Source of the DNA: Planctomycetaceae bacterium
GTDB taxonomy: Bacteria; Planctomycetota; Planctomycetia; Planctomycetales; Planctomycetaceae
DNA length: 64,000 nucleotides
Reading direction: 5' to 3'
Assembly: GCA_024742875.1 (NCBI GenBank)
Contig: JANSXP010000017.1
Span: forward strand, 1-64,000
Part shown: positions 8,989-17,969 of the stretch, piece after piece
Numbering within the stretch: the stretch's first letter is position 1
How the letters are laid out: each line of letters begins with the position of its first letter
Made by a program: the position numbers and the translations under genes
Notes under the pieces: generated by a model
Told to the model about the DNA's origin: nothing
The model's input: the letters and a program-made list of their open reading frames with translations, nothing else
Databases searched by the model: none

Positions 8989-9543
8989 TCAGGCGCCCTC
9001 TGCGGGAAGTTCGCTCAGCCACTGGCGGACTTCAGAAACAGAAGTGAGCACGGACATCAGGCTGCGGGATTCAGCATCCAGAAACCCTTCGACCACCATT
9101 TGTTCGGCCAGCGTGATCAGCGGGTCGAACAGCCCGTTTTGATTGAAGACAGCGATGGGCGACTGATGCAGGTTGAGCTGACTCCAGCACAGCACCTCAA
9201 ACAGCTCTTCCATCGTTCCAAATCCACCAGGCAGGGCCAGATAGCCATCGCTGAGCTGGTGCATCAGCGCCTTACGGGCATGCATGTCGGGGACGACGCG
9301 CATTTGCGTCACGTCCGGATGCATCAATTCCACGTCGGCCAGTGCCTGAGGAATCACGCCGATGATGGGGGCGTCGGCCGCCAGACACACATCGGCGATG
9401 GTGCCCATGATTCCGACGCTGCCGCCGCCGTACACCGTTGTCAGCCCGGCCTGCACGATCGTTTCGGCAATCTGCCGCGCGGCATTCGTGTATTGGGATG
9501 CATGACCGGAACGAGAGCCACAGAATACACACACGGATGCCAT
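8989..9543 (-). CDS. LOG family protein (putative cytokinin riboside 5'-monophosphate phosphoribohydrolase)
   Basis: 184 residues with the hallmark PGGFGTMEE motif, preceded by a Rossmann start (VCVFCGSRSG) and GGGSVGIMG. LOG proteins hydrolyse nucleoside 5'-monophosphates such as isopentenyl-AMP to free base and ribose 5-phosphate; many bacterial members have an uncertain physiological substrate. The length and motif spacing are normal. It is 24 bp downstream of the GNAT gene and 1 bp upstream of the NagA-like gene, the middle of an apparent three-gene operon. Confidence 0.9.
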   Translation of the reverse strand: MASVCVFCGSRSGHASQYTNAARQIAETIVQAGLTTVYGGGSVGIMGTIADVCLAADAPIIGVIPQALADVELMHPDVTQMRVVPDMHARKALMHQLSDGYLALPGGFGTMEELFEVLCWSQLNLHQSPIAVFNQNGLFDPLITLAEQMVVEGFLDAESRSLMSVLTSVSEVRQWLSELPAEGA

Positions 9544-9567
9544 CTGTTCACTCCTGTCGGGCTTCCA

Positions 9568-10563
9568 TCAGGCGCTGAGTGTTTTGCGAAAACTGACCAG
9601 TTCCTGAACCTGTTCAAATCCGGCGGATGTGAACAGCTCGCAGGCCCCGGGATTTTCCGCGTCCACCTGGGCTTCGATCAGCTGGATCGACTGTTCTCGC
9701 AGACGTCGGCAGATTTCCAGCACCAGCGACAGGCCGTATCCGTGGCGGCGGTGTTCTTCCGGCACAACCACTTCCCGCAGCCCGACCGCGCGCACTCCCC
9801 ATTTGGGAATGTACACATCCAGACCGAGGATCTGTCCCTGCGCGACCACCCGTTCATCGTGACGCTCCTGCAGTTGAAACAGCAAAGCATCCAGATGGCC
9901 GAATCGTGCGTGCCACCACCAGGGCAGATCCGAGACACGATCAGTGATGCTCAGGTTCAACCGCCGCCGATGGCGAATCAGTCGCGAGCTGACGGGGTCC
10001 CGGCCAGACGTCAGGTCGCGATGCAGAATACGCGTCTTGATATCCGGCGTGTAGCCGAGTGCGTCAGCAAAGTTCTGCCAGGGAGCGATCCCATTGGCAA
10101 ACCCCGAAGCCTGCAGGCCTCCGTAAATGCCATTGTAAAACGCGTTGCCATCCAGCCCCGCCCCCAGGCACACAGAGACCGCGCCACGTTCTGCCAGATA
10201 GCCTTCGGCCAGACGCATCAGCTCTCGACCGATCCCCTGACGGCGGAACTGGGGATGGACCAGCAAGGCGGAAATTGTGCCCCGCTGCCTGTCCAGACCG
10301 GTGCCGTCGTTTGTGGGGGCAAAAGCCGCATGCACAAAGCCGATCACACGATCGTCGCTGGTGGCGACAAACAGGCCGTTTCGGTCAAAGAATGGCTGGC
10401 CAAAAACGAATAACTCCAGAATGTCGCACGGAAAGCCTTCCGCGGCCGAAGGGCCCAGATTGCCCGCATGCCAGAGTTTCAGAATCTCAGGCGGGTCGCA
10501 GTTGTGAAACGTGCGGTACTCAACCACAGCGGCGTCCATGTTCCATTTGTTGGATCTTGTCAT
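9568..10563 (-). CDS. Tandem GNAT-domain acetyltransferase
   Basis: 331 residues with two GNAT folds. The first (about 15-160) has the acetyl-CoA-binding signature RRQGIGREL after a VHPQF strand; the second (about 180-325) has RRHGYGLSL after VVVPEEH. Duplicated GNAT proteins include mycothiol synthase and several uncharacterised enzymes, so an N-acyltransferase role is likely but the substrate is not. The start may be the ATG at 10563 or the internal ATG at 10539. It is the first gene of the apparent GNAT-LOG-NagA operon, and a repeat-rich operator-like region lies just upstream. Confidence 0.85.
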   Translation of the reverse strand: MTRSNKWNMDAAVVEYRTFHNCDPPEILKLWHAGNLGPSAAEGFPCDILELFVFGQPFFDRNGLFVATSDDRVIGFVHAAFAPTNDGTGLDRQRGTISALLVHPQFRRQGIGRELMRLAEGYLAERGAVSVCLGAGLDGNAFYNGIYGGLQASGFANGIAPWQNFADALGYTPDIKTRILHRDLTSGRDPVSSRLIRHRRRLNLSITDRVSDLPWWWHARFGHLDALLFQLQERHDERVVAQGQILGLDVYIPKWGVRAVGLREVVVPEEHRRHGYGLSLVLEICRRLREQSIQLIEAQVDAENPGACELFTSAGFEQVQELVSFRKTLSA

Positions 10564-10573
10564 CGCCAGACGG

Positions 10574-10619
10574 ACTGACAGCGGTGTGTCAGTTGTCTGT
10601 CAGTTGTTTGTCAGCAGCG
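10574..10619. promoter_or_regulatory. Operator-like inverted repeat plus helically phased direct repeats
   Basis: ACTGACA (10574-10580) and TGTCAGT (10587-10593) form a perfect 7-bp inverted repeat with a 6-bp spacer. The right arm starts a run of three TGTCAG direct repeats at 10587, 10598 and 10609, each 11 bp apart, about one helical turn. The cluster is about 10 bp upstream of the GNAT start codon and in the region shared with the rightward gene at 10770. Binding by a regulator is inferred from geometry only. Confidence 0.5.
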
Positions 10620-10769
10620 TTCGATCCGGAACGTCGCCGTGCATCCGGCAACGCGGTTTTCGAAATTTCGTCCGAAGACTGTAACGCTCGCAATCGGCCT
10701 ATACAAGCTGCTAAAATGGTCAGCTGCCAGGAACCTGGCATTCCAGATTTTCAGGAACGCACCCTCAAT

Positions 10770-11186
10770 ATGACGTGGACCGAACGAGAACTGTCAGCAT
10801 GGCTGGATGAGCGGCTGTCTGCCGACCGCATGTCGGAGCTGGAGCAGCAACTGCGCGACGATGAGGAACTGCGAGCCCGCGTGGCTCAGCTCATTCACCA
10901 CCGGGATCAGGGTGGCCATACAGTCGGGGAAATCTGGCAGCGCGCCGGACTGAGTTGTCCGTCCCGCAGTGAACTCGGCGGCTACCTGCTGGGCACACTG
11001 CCTTCCGCCGAAGCCGCCTACATCGAGTTCCATCTGCTGACGGTTGGGTGTCGCCGCTGTCAGGCCAATCTGAATGATCTGGAACAGCATGCCGCGGCAG
11101 CAGATGACACGCCGACACGCCGCCGCAAGTTCTTCGAATCATCGGCGGGGCTGCTCAAACCGTCCGACAGTGATCAGTTTGAGTGA
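10770..11186 (+). CDS. Small soluble protein of unknown function, anti-sigma-like N-terminus
   Basis: 138 residues. The start LSAWLDERLSADRMSELEQQL resembles the first helices of planctomycete anti-sigma and zinc-finger-like proteins, which often begin with a similar dimerising helix. There is a Cys at about 70 and a CRRC pair near 93, but no full HxxxCxxC zinc-binding motif and no membrane segment. The ATG at 10770 was preferred over longer frames that are antisense to the GNAT gene; an AGGAA lies about 13 bp upstream. Function is not recognised. Confidence 0.6.
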   Translation: MTWTERELSAWLDERLSADRMSELEQQLRDDEELRARVAQLIHHRDQGGHTVGEIWQRAGLSCPSRSELGGYLLGTLPSAEAAYIEFHLLTVGCRRCQANLNDLEQHAAAADDTPTRRRKFFESSAGLLKPSDSDQFE

Positions 11187-11316
11187 AATGCTGTACGTCA
11201 CATCGACGCCTGCCACGTCACACGAATGCTGCCGCTATCATCGGATTCTCAGCGTTTGTCCTCTCGCCGTCAGTCTGCTGACATGAGCCTGTCACGCTCG
11301 GTCCGCGCAGCAAACA

Positions 11317-11339
11317 GGCCCGATGCCGTGCACCGGGCC
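11317..11339. terminator. Hairpin between convergent genes
   Basis: GGCCCG pairs with CGGGCC, with an A/C mismatch and a further TGC/GCA pairing around a CGT loop. It lies between the convergent stop codons at 11186 and 11372. There is no U tract, so strength is uncertain. Confidence 0.55.
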
Positions 11340-11371
11340 CGTCGAGTCTGCTGTCAGGTACCGATGGTCGT

Positions 11372-12094
11372 TTAGTGGTGATCGGTACGCACACGCACCT
11401 GCAGGGCGCCGAGCATTTTGGTGATGCGTTCTTCTTTTTGATTGATGAAGAACACGTTCTCCAGCACGATCGCCTTGCGTTCCTGGCTGGGATGCAGGAT
11501 CAGTCGGCCGGAACGCAGCAGCAGGTATTCAAAAACGTCGTTGATTTCCTTGTCGATTCGCAGGTTCGGGGCGGAGAACCGCTCCATGTCACTCAGGAAC
11601 CCGTGGTGATGCAGCAATTCGTTGCCGCGGACTTCCCAGTAGTCAAAACGCCGGCTGACGATGACACAGGTGTATAACAGCAGCATGCCCAGCACATAGA
11701 TCACATAAAACGAGGCGTTGGTTGCCGGCGCGATGGCATTCATCCAGCCGGAAATGGTGGCGCTCAGATCGGGCTTCAGGCGGAAGAGCATCCAGATCAA
11801 CACACCTCCAGCCACGACGGCGAAGAACCATGTCAGCGATGTGGTGCGGGGAAAGTCGAACGAGATGACCACCAGGTTGACCATCAGGATGACCAGAAAA
11901 ATGCGAGCCGGAATGACGGCGTAGTCCGCATCTGCCGAATTGCCATTCCAGTACATAAAGATCGCCCCAAACAGTGCGGCCAGTACCGAGGGGTACAGGA
12001 AGACAATATTGGGGTAGGACACCAGAAAAACGGGATTGGAGTGGGCGCCCGGATTCTTGTTTGTGGCTGGGTCCGGATTTTCACCTTCGGTCAT
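11372..12094 (-). CDS. Membrane protein with cytoplasmic PH-like domain
   Basis: 240 residues. Four hydrophobic segments occur at roughly 28-48, 64-82, 87-106 and 125-147. They are followed by a soluble region of about 90 residues (FDYWEVRGNELLHHHGFLSDMERF and onward) with the strand pattern of bacterial PH-like (YdbS/DUF304-type) domains. A low-complexity Asn/Pro start precedes the first segment. Function is unknown. It is divergent from the FHA-cyclase gene. Confidence 0.7.
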   Translation of the reverse strand: MTEGENPDPATNKNPGAHSNPVFLVSYPNIVFLYPSVLAALFGAIFMYWNGNSADADYAVIPARIFLVILMVNLVVISFDFPRTTSLTWFFAVVAGGVLIWMLFRLKPDLSATISGWMNAIAPATNASFYVIYVLGMLLLYTCVIVSRRFDYWEVRGNELLHHHGFLSDMERFSAPNLRIDKEINDVFEYLLLRSGRLILHPSQERKAIVLENVFFINQKEERITKMLGALQVRVRTDHH

Positions 12095-12408
12095 GAGTTA
12101 GTCCTGTGGCTGACGCCGCTGGGAGGATCGACAAACTGAGCGTTCTGGACAGCAATGTAACTCCCCACTGGGGTCTGTTCCAGACAGGCGCGAATCGCCG
12201 ATCAAAAACCGATGCGATCCGCGCCTATCAGCGGGACAACGCACAGTGGTTCGTTTCAGATCAATCAGATTAGCCCCTTTTTCTGTGATTCCGCTCCTCA
12301 TCCTGAATTGCTGTCCCCGCCGTCTGCGCGTCCTGCTTTCCAGTGAGTCGCTTTGAAGGGGGGCTGGTTGCCGGTACCCTACCCATCCGTTCGCCGAAGG
12401 TTGGAGCC
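12095..12408. promoter_or_regulatory. Divergent promoter region
   Basis: 314 bp between the PH-like membrane gene (leftward) and the cyclase gene (rightward). A GGAG ribosome-binding site precedes 12409. No promoter pair or other structure is convincing. Confidence 0.4.
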
Positions 12409-14190
12409 ATGTTTCGGATACTCGCTTTCCACAATGATCATCTGCTGGATCGACAGTTTCTGCTGGCGGACGGCACGCTGTATCGACTTGGCCGCAGCGG
12501 CTCCAACGATATTGCCGCCGACTGGGATGACCGCATTTCGCGCGAGCATGTCATTCTCGAACCGCACGATCAGACCGTCTCTCTGACCATCGTGGAGACC
12601 GCCAGCAACCCCATCTTCGTGGATGGCGAGCGGGTTCAGGCGGCGCGACTGAATTCCGGGCAGTCGTTTGTTATCGGTCACACGCGGTTCGAAATTCAGC
12701 AGGTCACGCAGAGTGATTCGCCTCGCGGAAACGCGGTGCAGCAAATGTCCATCGATCGAGCCCAGTTAAAGCAACTGCGTTATGACGATGCTGACAAACG
12801 CATTGAAGTGCTGACCAGCCTGCCGTCGGTGATTCGTGAATCCGGCGTGGAACGCGATCTCTTTGTGCGGCTGGCCAACCTGCTGCTGGCCGGCATTCAG
12901 CACGCCGAAGGTGTTGCCATTGTGGGTATCAGTCCTGATCGGCGTCGCCCACTGCTGCTGCATCAGGAACGAAGATTTGAAGCGGACGGCTCCATGCAGC
13001 CCAGCGCCCGTCTGGTCCGCAATACGCTGGATCAGAAAAAGACGGTGCTGCATGTGTGGGATGAATCGGACGATCAGGATTCCCGCTATACGCAGCACGC
13101 GGGCTTCAGCTGGGCCTTTTGCACGCCGTTTCGCGACGATGCGGCGACGTCTGATTCGCCAACCGTCAATCGCGCGCTGTACATCGCCGGGCGCAGTCCG
13201 GGGGAAGGCGCTCACGCTAATCAGCAGCGACTGCACGCCGACATCAAGTTCACCGAGTTCATCGCCGAAATTGTCGGCTCGCTGCAGCGTCAGCGGGAAC
13301 TGGAGCGACAGCAGACGGGACTGCGGCAGTTCTTTTCGCCACCCGTGCTGGATGCACTTGGGCGCGATCTGGATACGTCGCTGCTGGAACCTCGCGAGTG
13401 TGATGTCACTGTGCTGTTCTGTGACCTGCGGGGCTTCAGTCATCATGCCGAAGAGCAGGCCGACAATCTCACCGGACTGCTGGAACGCGTGAGTCTCGCG
13501 CTGGAGGTCATGACCAGCCAGATTCTTCGCTTTGGCGGCGTGACGGGCGATTTTCAGGGCGATGCGGCGCTGGGATTCTGGGGCTGGCCGATCGCCAGTG
13601 ACGAAGCCCCGCTCAACGCCTGCCGCGCAGCGCTGGCCATTCGGGAAGAATTTGCCCGCGCTCACGCCGACCCCGACCACCCGCTGACGGATTTTGAGAC
13701 CAGTATCGGCATCGCACATGGTCGCGCGGTGGCCGGCAAGATTGGCACTCGTGAGCAGGTGAAGGTGACTGTGTTCGGGCCAGTCGTGAATCTGGCCAGT
13801 CGGCTGGAAGGCATGACGCGGCGGCTGCACGTTCCCATTCTGATTGACGACAACCTCGATGCCCTCATTCGCGCAAACCCCGATCAGTTTGAGGGACGCG
13901 TGCGGCGTTTGCTGCACGTGCTGCCCTACGGTCTGGACAATTCTCTGGTGGTCAGTGAACTGGTGCCGTCAGAAAATGCCATGCCGCAGCTGACCAGCCA
14001 GCATCTGGCCGACTTCGAACGGGCGGTGGAGAAATTCATCGCGGGGGAATGGTCGGACGCCTGGCGTTATCTGCACACCATGCCAGCCGATGATCGTGCC
14101 CAGGATTTTCTGGCGCTGCAGATTACTCAGCATGACCGCACGGCTCCCTCCGACTGGGACGGCATCGTCCGCATTCAGAAAAAGAGCTAA
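12409..14190 (+). CDS. FHA-GAF-adenylate/guanylate cyclase (class III)
   Basis: 593 residues. An N-terminal FHA domain (about 1-95) has LGRSGSNDI and SREH, the phosphothreonine-binding signature. A GAF-like segment spans about 135-290, then a class III cyclase domain begins near 330 with CDLRGFS (metal Asp), followed by GDFQGDAALGFWG and the FGPVVNLASRLE segment. It should make cAMP or cGMP in the cytoplasm, with the FHA domain linking it to Ser/Thr kinases, several of which are encoded nearby. A C-terminal extension of about 100 residues follows. The ATG at 12409 with GGAG upstream was chosen over an in-frame start at 12343. Confidence 0.88.
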   Translation: MFRILAFHNDHLLDRQFLLADGTLYRLGRSGSNDIAADWDDRISREHVILEPHDQTVSLTIVETASNPIFVDGERVQAARLNSGQSFVIGHTRFEIQQVTQSDSPRGNAVQQMSIDRAQLKQLRYDDADKRIEVLTSLPSVIRESGVERDLFVRLANLLLAGIQHAEGVAIVGISPDRRRPLLLHQERRFEADGSMQPSARLVRNTLDQKKTVLHVWDESDDQDSRYTQHAGFSWAFCTPFRDDAATSDSPTVNRALYIAGRSPGEGAHANQQRLHADIKFTEFIAEIVGSLQRQRELERQQTGLRQFFSPPVLDALGRDLDTSLLEPRECDVTVLFCDLRGFSHHAEEQADNLTGLLERVSLALEVMTSQILRFGGVTGDFQGDAALGFWGWPIASDEAPLNACRAALAIREEFARAHADPDHPLTDFETSIGIAHGRAVAGKIGTREQVKVTVFGPVVNLASRLEGMTRRLHVPILIDDNLDALIRANPDQFEGRVRRLLHVLPYGLDNSLVVSELVPSENAMPQLTSQHLADFERAVEKFIAGEWSDAWRYLHTMPADDRAQDFLALQITQHDRTAPSDWDGIVRIQKKS

Positions 14191-14226
14191 GTGGCGGTGG
14201 CAGGAGCCGGCTGACGAAACGATCGA

Positions 14227-15582
14227 CTACTGATCAAAGTAGTCCCGCAGTCTGGGAGAATCGCTGGAAGATGGTTTGCGACCAAACAGGGAACCCAGAC
14301 GAAACTTTCTCAGTGACGCCACCCGCTGCCCCTTGCTGAACTTCAGCAGATCGGCCAGCAGCGCTTCTGCGTTGGGATAGCGTTCCATGGGGTTCTGCGC
14401 GATGCAGTTGAGCACGATGGTCTCCAGCCCTTTGGGAATACGCTTTTCAATCTGCCGCGGATTGGGCGGAGTGGTGTCCAGCACCTGGGACACCATGTCG
14501 TCTTCGTTTTTTGCCGCAAACGCGGGCTGCAGCGTCAGCAGTTCGTACAGTGTCATCCCCAGAGAATAGATGTCGCTGCTGCCATCAAACGAACCCAGCA
14601 GCCGCTCAGGCGCCATGTAACGCAGTGTGCCCATCACACGATGTGTCGTGTCTTCCTGAGGATCCATGGAATGTGACAGACCAAAGTCTGTGATCCACAC
14701 GCGACCTTCGTTGTCCAGCAGGAGGTTGCCGGGCTTGATGTCGTTGTGCAGCACACCCTCGTTGTGAGCATGACGCAGCGCCTGCGCGGCCTGAATGGCA
14801 ATCTGCGTGAAGCTCTTCCACGACGTGGGTGTCAGTTTTTTACGACGGGCTTCTTCCGAGGCGAGTGCAGAGCTCGGCGAAATGGCCTCCATTTCTCCGC
14901 TGCCCACAAAGCCGTCCGGCTTCGACGACTCCATGCGCTCGATTTCGTGTTGATAAATGACTCCATCGACTTCCTTCAGCCGGCGGATGATCACATCCAG
15001 TCCGATGCCGTTGACAAACTGCATGACGAAGTAGCAATAGCCGTGCTCCTGACCAAATCGAAATACGGGCACGATGTTGCGATGTCGCAGTCGGGCGGTG
15101 GTGCGGGCTTCTTCTTCAAATCGCTTCTGCCATTCGGGAACGATTGACACACGCCACGGCAGTACCTTGACGGCCACAATGTGCCCGGATCCGGTTTCCC
15201 GCGCCTGAAAAACGACCCCCATGCCGCCGCGTCCGATTTCGCACAGCAATTCGCAGCGACCCAGCCGACTGAAGGGGAACTTCTCCGGCATGTTCTTTCG
15301 AAACGCAGCCGCTTCTGACTGCACACGGGACTGCTCCAGAATCTGCAGTACGGGAAACGATTCGCGGATGACGTCCGCGTGCAGGGGATAACGCCGGGCG
15401 TATTCTTCCACAGTGGGCTGCAGTCCATTGCGCAGCTCCTCCACAAACTGTGTGGCCAGAATCTCGATTGGCTGGCGGGCACGCAGTTCCTGATCTTCGC
15501 TGTGTTCAGGGAAGCCCTGAATCTCGAAATCAGTTTCCTCAGAATCAGTCATGACGGGCAGATGAATCGATGAGGTGCTCAT
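14227..15582 (-). CDS. Ser/Thr protein kinase paired with ECF sigma factor
   Basis: 451 residues. The N-terminal 100 residues form the helical leader common to planctomycete kinases (PTVEEYARRYP). The kinase domain spans about 103-405: glycine loop GRGGMGVV, VAVKVL, catalytic loop HNDIKPGN and DFGLSH. The HRD arginine is replaced by Asn, making it a non-RD kinase that probably does not need activation-loop phosphorylation. An insertion of about 50 residues between the kinase lobes is rich in Glu and Ser. No membrane segment or sensor domain is visible. It begins 44 bp after the ECF sigma gene, a common planctomycete pairing in which the kinase is thought to modulate the sigma factor. Confidence 0.9.
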   Translation of the reverse strand: MSTSSIHLPVMTDSEETDFEIQGFPEHSEDQELRARQPIEILATQFVEELRNGLQPTVEEYARRYPLHADVIRESFPVLQILEQSRVQSEAAAFRKNMPEKFPFSRLGRCELLCEIGRGGMGVVFQARETGSGHIVAVKVLPWRVSIVPEWQKRFEEEARTTARLRHRNIVPVFRFGQEHGYCYFVMQFVNGIGLDVIIRRLKEVDGVIYQHEIERMESSKPDGFVGSGEMEAISPSSALASEEARRKKLTPTSWKSFTQIAIQAAQALRHAHNEGVLHNDIKPGNLLLDNEGRVWITDFGLSHSMDPQEDTTHRVMGTLRYMAPERLLGSFDGSSDIYSLGMTLYELLTLQPAFAAKNEDDMVSQVLDTTPPNPRQIEKRIPKGLETIVLNCIAQNPMERYPNAEALLADLLKFSKGQRVASLRKFRLGSLFGRKPSSSDSPRLRDYFDQ

Positions 15583-15626
15583 ACTGTGAAAACGGAAAGA
15601 GCACGCGTTGTAATCGATTTTCCCGG

Positions 15627-16262
15627 CTACAGTTCAGAAAAACCCGGGATTGCTTTCAGCACACCCCGCAGTCGCCCCAGTGCCCGCATGTACCGATCAC
15701 TGGCCGCCTGATCGGAAATCGACAGGATTTGTGCGGTTTCGCGGTTAGACAACTGCTCAAAATGCCGCAGGGCCAGCACCTCGCGATCGATGTCGTTCAT
15801 CGAACTGAGGGCCGTCTTCAGTTGTTGCGACAGCTCTTCCCGGAGCGCAGCCTGCGTGGGTGACGTGAGATGCCCCAGCAGATGGAACGACAGCGAAAAG
15901 GAGGTCGACTCTGAGCTCCAGCCTTTGTTGATGGAAAACTCCATCGCCGCGTTGCGTTTTTGAGTGCCCAGATGACGCCGGTGGATATCAATCAGGGTTT
16001 GGCTGGTGATCAGGCGAAACCACACAAAAATTGAACGTGATGCGTCCTGCAGAAAATGGTCGATTCGCTGCACGACAGACAGCCACGATTCCTGCAGCAC
16101 ATCGTCCGCATCCACGCGACCGTGCAGTCGGGGATCCATCCGAAAATTGACCATTCGCCACAGTCGGTCACGGTGAGCGGAGAACAGTTCGGCCAGCGCG
16201 TCTTTGTCTCCGTTGACGACGCGGTCAATCAGTTCTCGATCGTGGTCCGTAAGTTCCGACAC
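15627..16262 (-). CDS. ECF-type RNA polymerase sigma factor, planctomycete subfamily
   Basis: 211 residues from GTG. Region 2 contains VDADDVLQESWLSV and a WFRLITSQTLIDIHRRHL helix; region 4 contains LALRHFEQLSNRETAQILSISDQAASDRYMRAL, read here as the recognition helix. The extra segment between regions 2 and 4, with a Ser/Phe-rich stretch, fits the Planctomycetaceae-specific sigma-70 subfamilies. No anti-sigma factor is adjacent; the downstream kinase is the likely control partner. Confidence 0.9.
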   Translation of the reverse strand: MSELTDHDRELIDRVVNGDKDALAELFSAHRDRLWRMVNFRMDPRLHGRVDADDVLQESWLSVVQRIDHFLQDASRSIFVWFRLITSQTLIDIHRRHLGTQKRNAAMEFSINKGWSSESTSFSLSFHLLGHLTSPTQAALREELSQQLKTALSSMNDIDREVLALRHFEQLSNRETAQILSISDQAASDRYMRALGRLRGVLKAIPGFSEL

Positions 16263-16570
16263 GCAGTTTCTCGAATGAAGGACAGCAGGAGGCAGGCGGG
16301 GAGCTCCGGCGGCTCAACGCCCTGCCCCGTAATCCTGTACTTTTCAGAGATCATCGCAAGTCGAAACGGTGAACTGAGAGCCCCGAATTGTGTCATCAGC
16401 GGCGGGAATCACGGGCATCCTTCGAAATCCCCTCTCAATCTGGTGGCGAGTCGGGCGGGCTGCGGTACCATTCTCGTCGCAAAATCACTCAAAACTGCCC
16501 GCGCAAAGCCGCGGTGTCGTGGCACGCGACCGGTGATCGGGCAGGCACATTTCAGTCGGAGCAGACAGAC
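16263..16570. promoter_or_regulatory. Divergent promoter region of sigma factor and argG
   Basis: 308 bp with no coding frame I trust, although the argG frame stays open upstream to 16388. A GGAG lies about 10 bp before the GTG at 16571. No ArgR box was recognised. Confidence 0.4.
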
Positions 16571-17788
16571 GTGGCAGATTCGGTTGTACTCGCATACAGC
16601 GGAGGTCTTGATACCTCCGTGCTGGTTGGATGGTTGCAGGACAAGGGCTACGACGTCCACTGTCTGTACGTGGAACTGGGGCAGCCCTGTGAAGACCGGG
16701 ATGCCATCCTGCAGAAGGCGCTCGACATCGGCGCGAAGTCTTCCCTCCTGGTGGACGCCCGCGAAGAAATGTGTCGTGACATTGCCTTCCCCACGCTGCA
16801 GTGGCAGGCGAAGTACGAGAACATTTATCTGCTGGGAACTTCTATCGCGCGTCCGCTGATTTCCAAGGTGTGTCTGCAGCGAGCCCGCGAGGTGGGTGCG
16901 GTGGCGTTTGTGCACGGAGCGACGGGCAAAGGCAATGACCAGTGTCGATTCCAGCTGGCGGCTGAAGCCCTCGACCCCACTGTGAAAATGATTGCCCCGT
17001 GGCGGATGGAAGAGTTTCGCAGTCAGTTCCCCGGCCGCACAGAGATGCTCGCCTACTGCGAAGCAAAAAACATTCCCGTGAAAGCGACCGTCAGCAAGCC
17101 GTATAGCAGCGATGAAAACTGTCTGCACATCAGCTACGAAGCGGGCGACCTGGAAGATCCCACCGTGGATGGAGAGACGGTGATTGATTTCGGCATGACC
17201 GTGTCACCGGCCGAAGCCCCGGACCAGGAAGAATTCGTCACCATCGGATTTGAATCGGGCGTTCCCGTGTCGGTCAACGGTGAAACCCTGACAGCGGCCG
17301 GAATGGTGGAGACGCTCAATACCATAGGCGGCCGCAACGGCTGTGGCCGCATCGACATTATCGAGAATCGTTTTGTCGGTATGAAAAGCCGAGGCGTCTA
17401 TGAAGCGCCCGGAATGACGCTGCTGTATGCCGCCCATCAGGCCATTGAGCAGATGACGCTGGATCGTGATCTGACTCACCTGCGCGATCAGCTGAGTCCG
17501 GTTGTGGCAGAGATGGTCTACTACGGTCACTGGTACTGCGCGAAGATGGATGCCCTGCTGGCGTTCATCAAAGAAGCGCAAAAACCGGTCACCGGCGAAG
17601 TGAAGATGTCTTTGTATAAGGGAAACATCCGAATCTGCAGTCGAACATCGCCCGACAGCCTCTACGATGCAGAGATCGCCAGCATGGAAAAAGGGGGCGA
17701 CTACAACCAGGACGATGCCGAGGGCTTCCTCCGCATCATGGGCCTGCCGGCCCGCGTGCAGGGTTCCGTGCGACCCAGAGAATATTAA
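16571..17788 (+). CDS. argG: Argininosuccinate synthase
   Basis: 405 residues, typical of the family. The N-terminus has the ATP-binding AYSGGLDTS motif directly after the start. GATGKGNDQCRF (citrulline/aspartate site) and SSDENCLHIS follow, and the C-terminal Tyr/Arg-rich segment is normal. It condenses citrulline and aspartate with ATP to argininosuccinate in arginine synthesis. I chose GTG 16571, which gives the standard N-terminus, over a frame extending 61 codons upstream with low-complexity content. A strong terminator follows. No other arg gene is adjacent. Confidence 0.97.
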   Translation: MADSVVLAYSGGLDTSVLVGWLQDKGYDVHCLYVELGQPCEDRDAILQKALDIGAKSSLLVDAREEMCRDIAFPTLQWQAKYENIYLLGTSIARPLISKVCLQRAREVGAVAFVHGATGKGNDQCRFQLAAEALDPTVKMIAPWRMEEFRSQFPGRTEMLAYCEAKNIPVKATVSKPYSSDENCLHISYEAGDLEDPTVDGETVIDFGMTVSPAEAPDQEEFVTIGFESGVPVSVNGETLTAAGMVETLNTIGGRNGCGRIDIIENRFVGMKSRGVYEAPGMTLLYAAHQAIEQMTLDRDLTHLRDQLSPVVAEMVYYGHWYCAKMDALLAFIKEAQKPVTGEVKMSLYKGNIRICSRTSPDSLYDAEIASMEKGGDYNQDDAEGFLRIMGLPARVQGSVRPREY

Positions 17789-17839
17789 CCAGCGTCTGCC
17801 GGGACGCCCTGGCTCTCTGGTCGACAAAGAACAACTCGC

Positions 17840-17875
17840 AGCCCGGCATCGTGCCACGATGCCGGGCTGTTTTTT
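17840..17875 (+). terminator. Strong rho-independent terminator of argG
   Basis: GCCCGGCATCGT (17841-17852) pairs perfectly with ACGATGCCGGGC (17856-17867) around a GCC loop, extended by one A-T pair, and is followed by six Ts. It lies 52 bp after the argG stop. Confidence 0.93.
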
Positions 17876-17969
17876 GCCTCCCCATTTTCTGCGAGTTTTG
17901 TCGTCCACTGGCAATCGCCGGCATTCCTGCACGTCGCCCCACTTCGCCTTCCTCCAAACTGTTTCACTC

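Noticed and set aside
8986-10413. 475-codon rightward open frame opposite the LOG and GNAT genes
   Set aside because: Antisense shadow covering two well-supported genes on the other strand, with no recognised motif.
12766-13917. 383-codon leftward open frame opposite the cyclase gene
   Set aside because: Antisense shadow of a clear FHA-cyclase gene; no ribosome-binding site and no domain pattern.
17859-17861. ATG as a possible MATE start
   Set aside because: It lies inside the argG terminator stem, so it is not a likely start.
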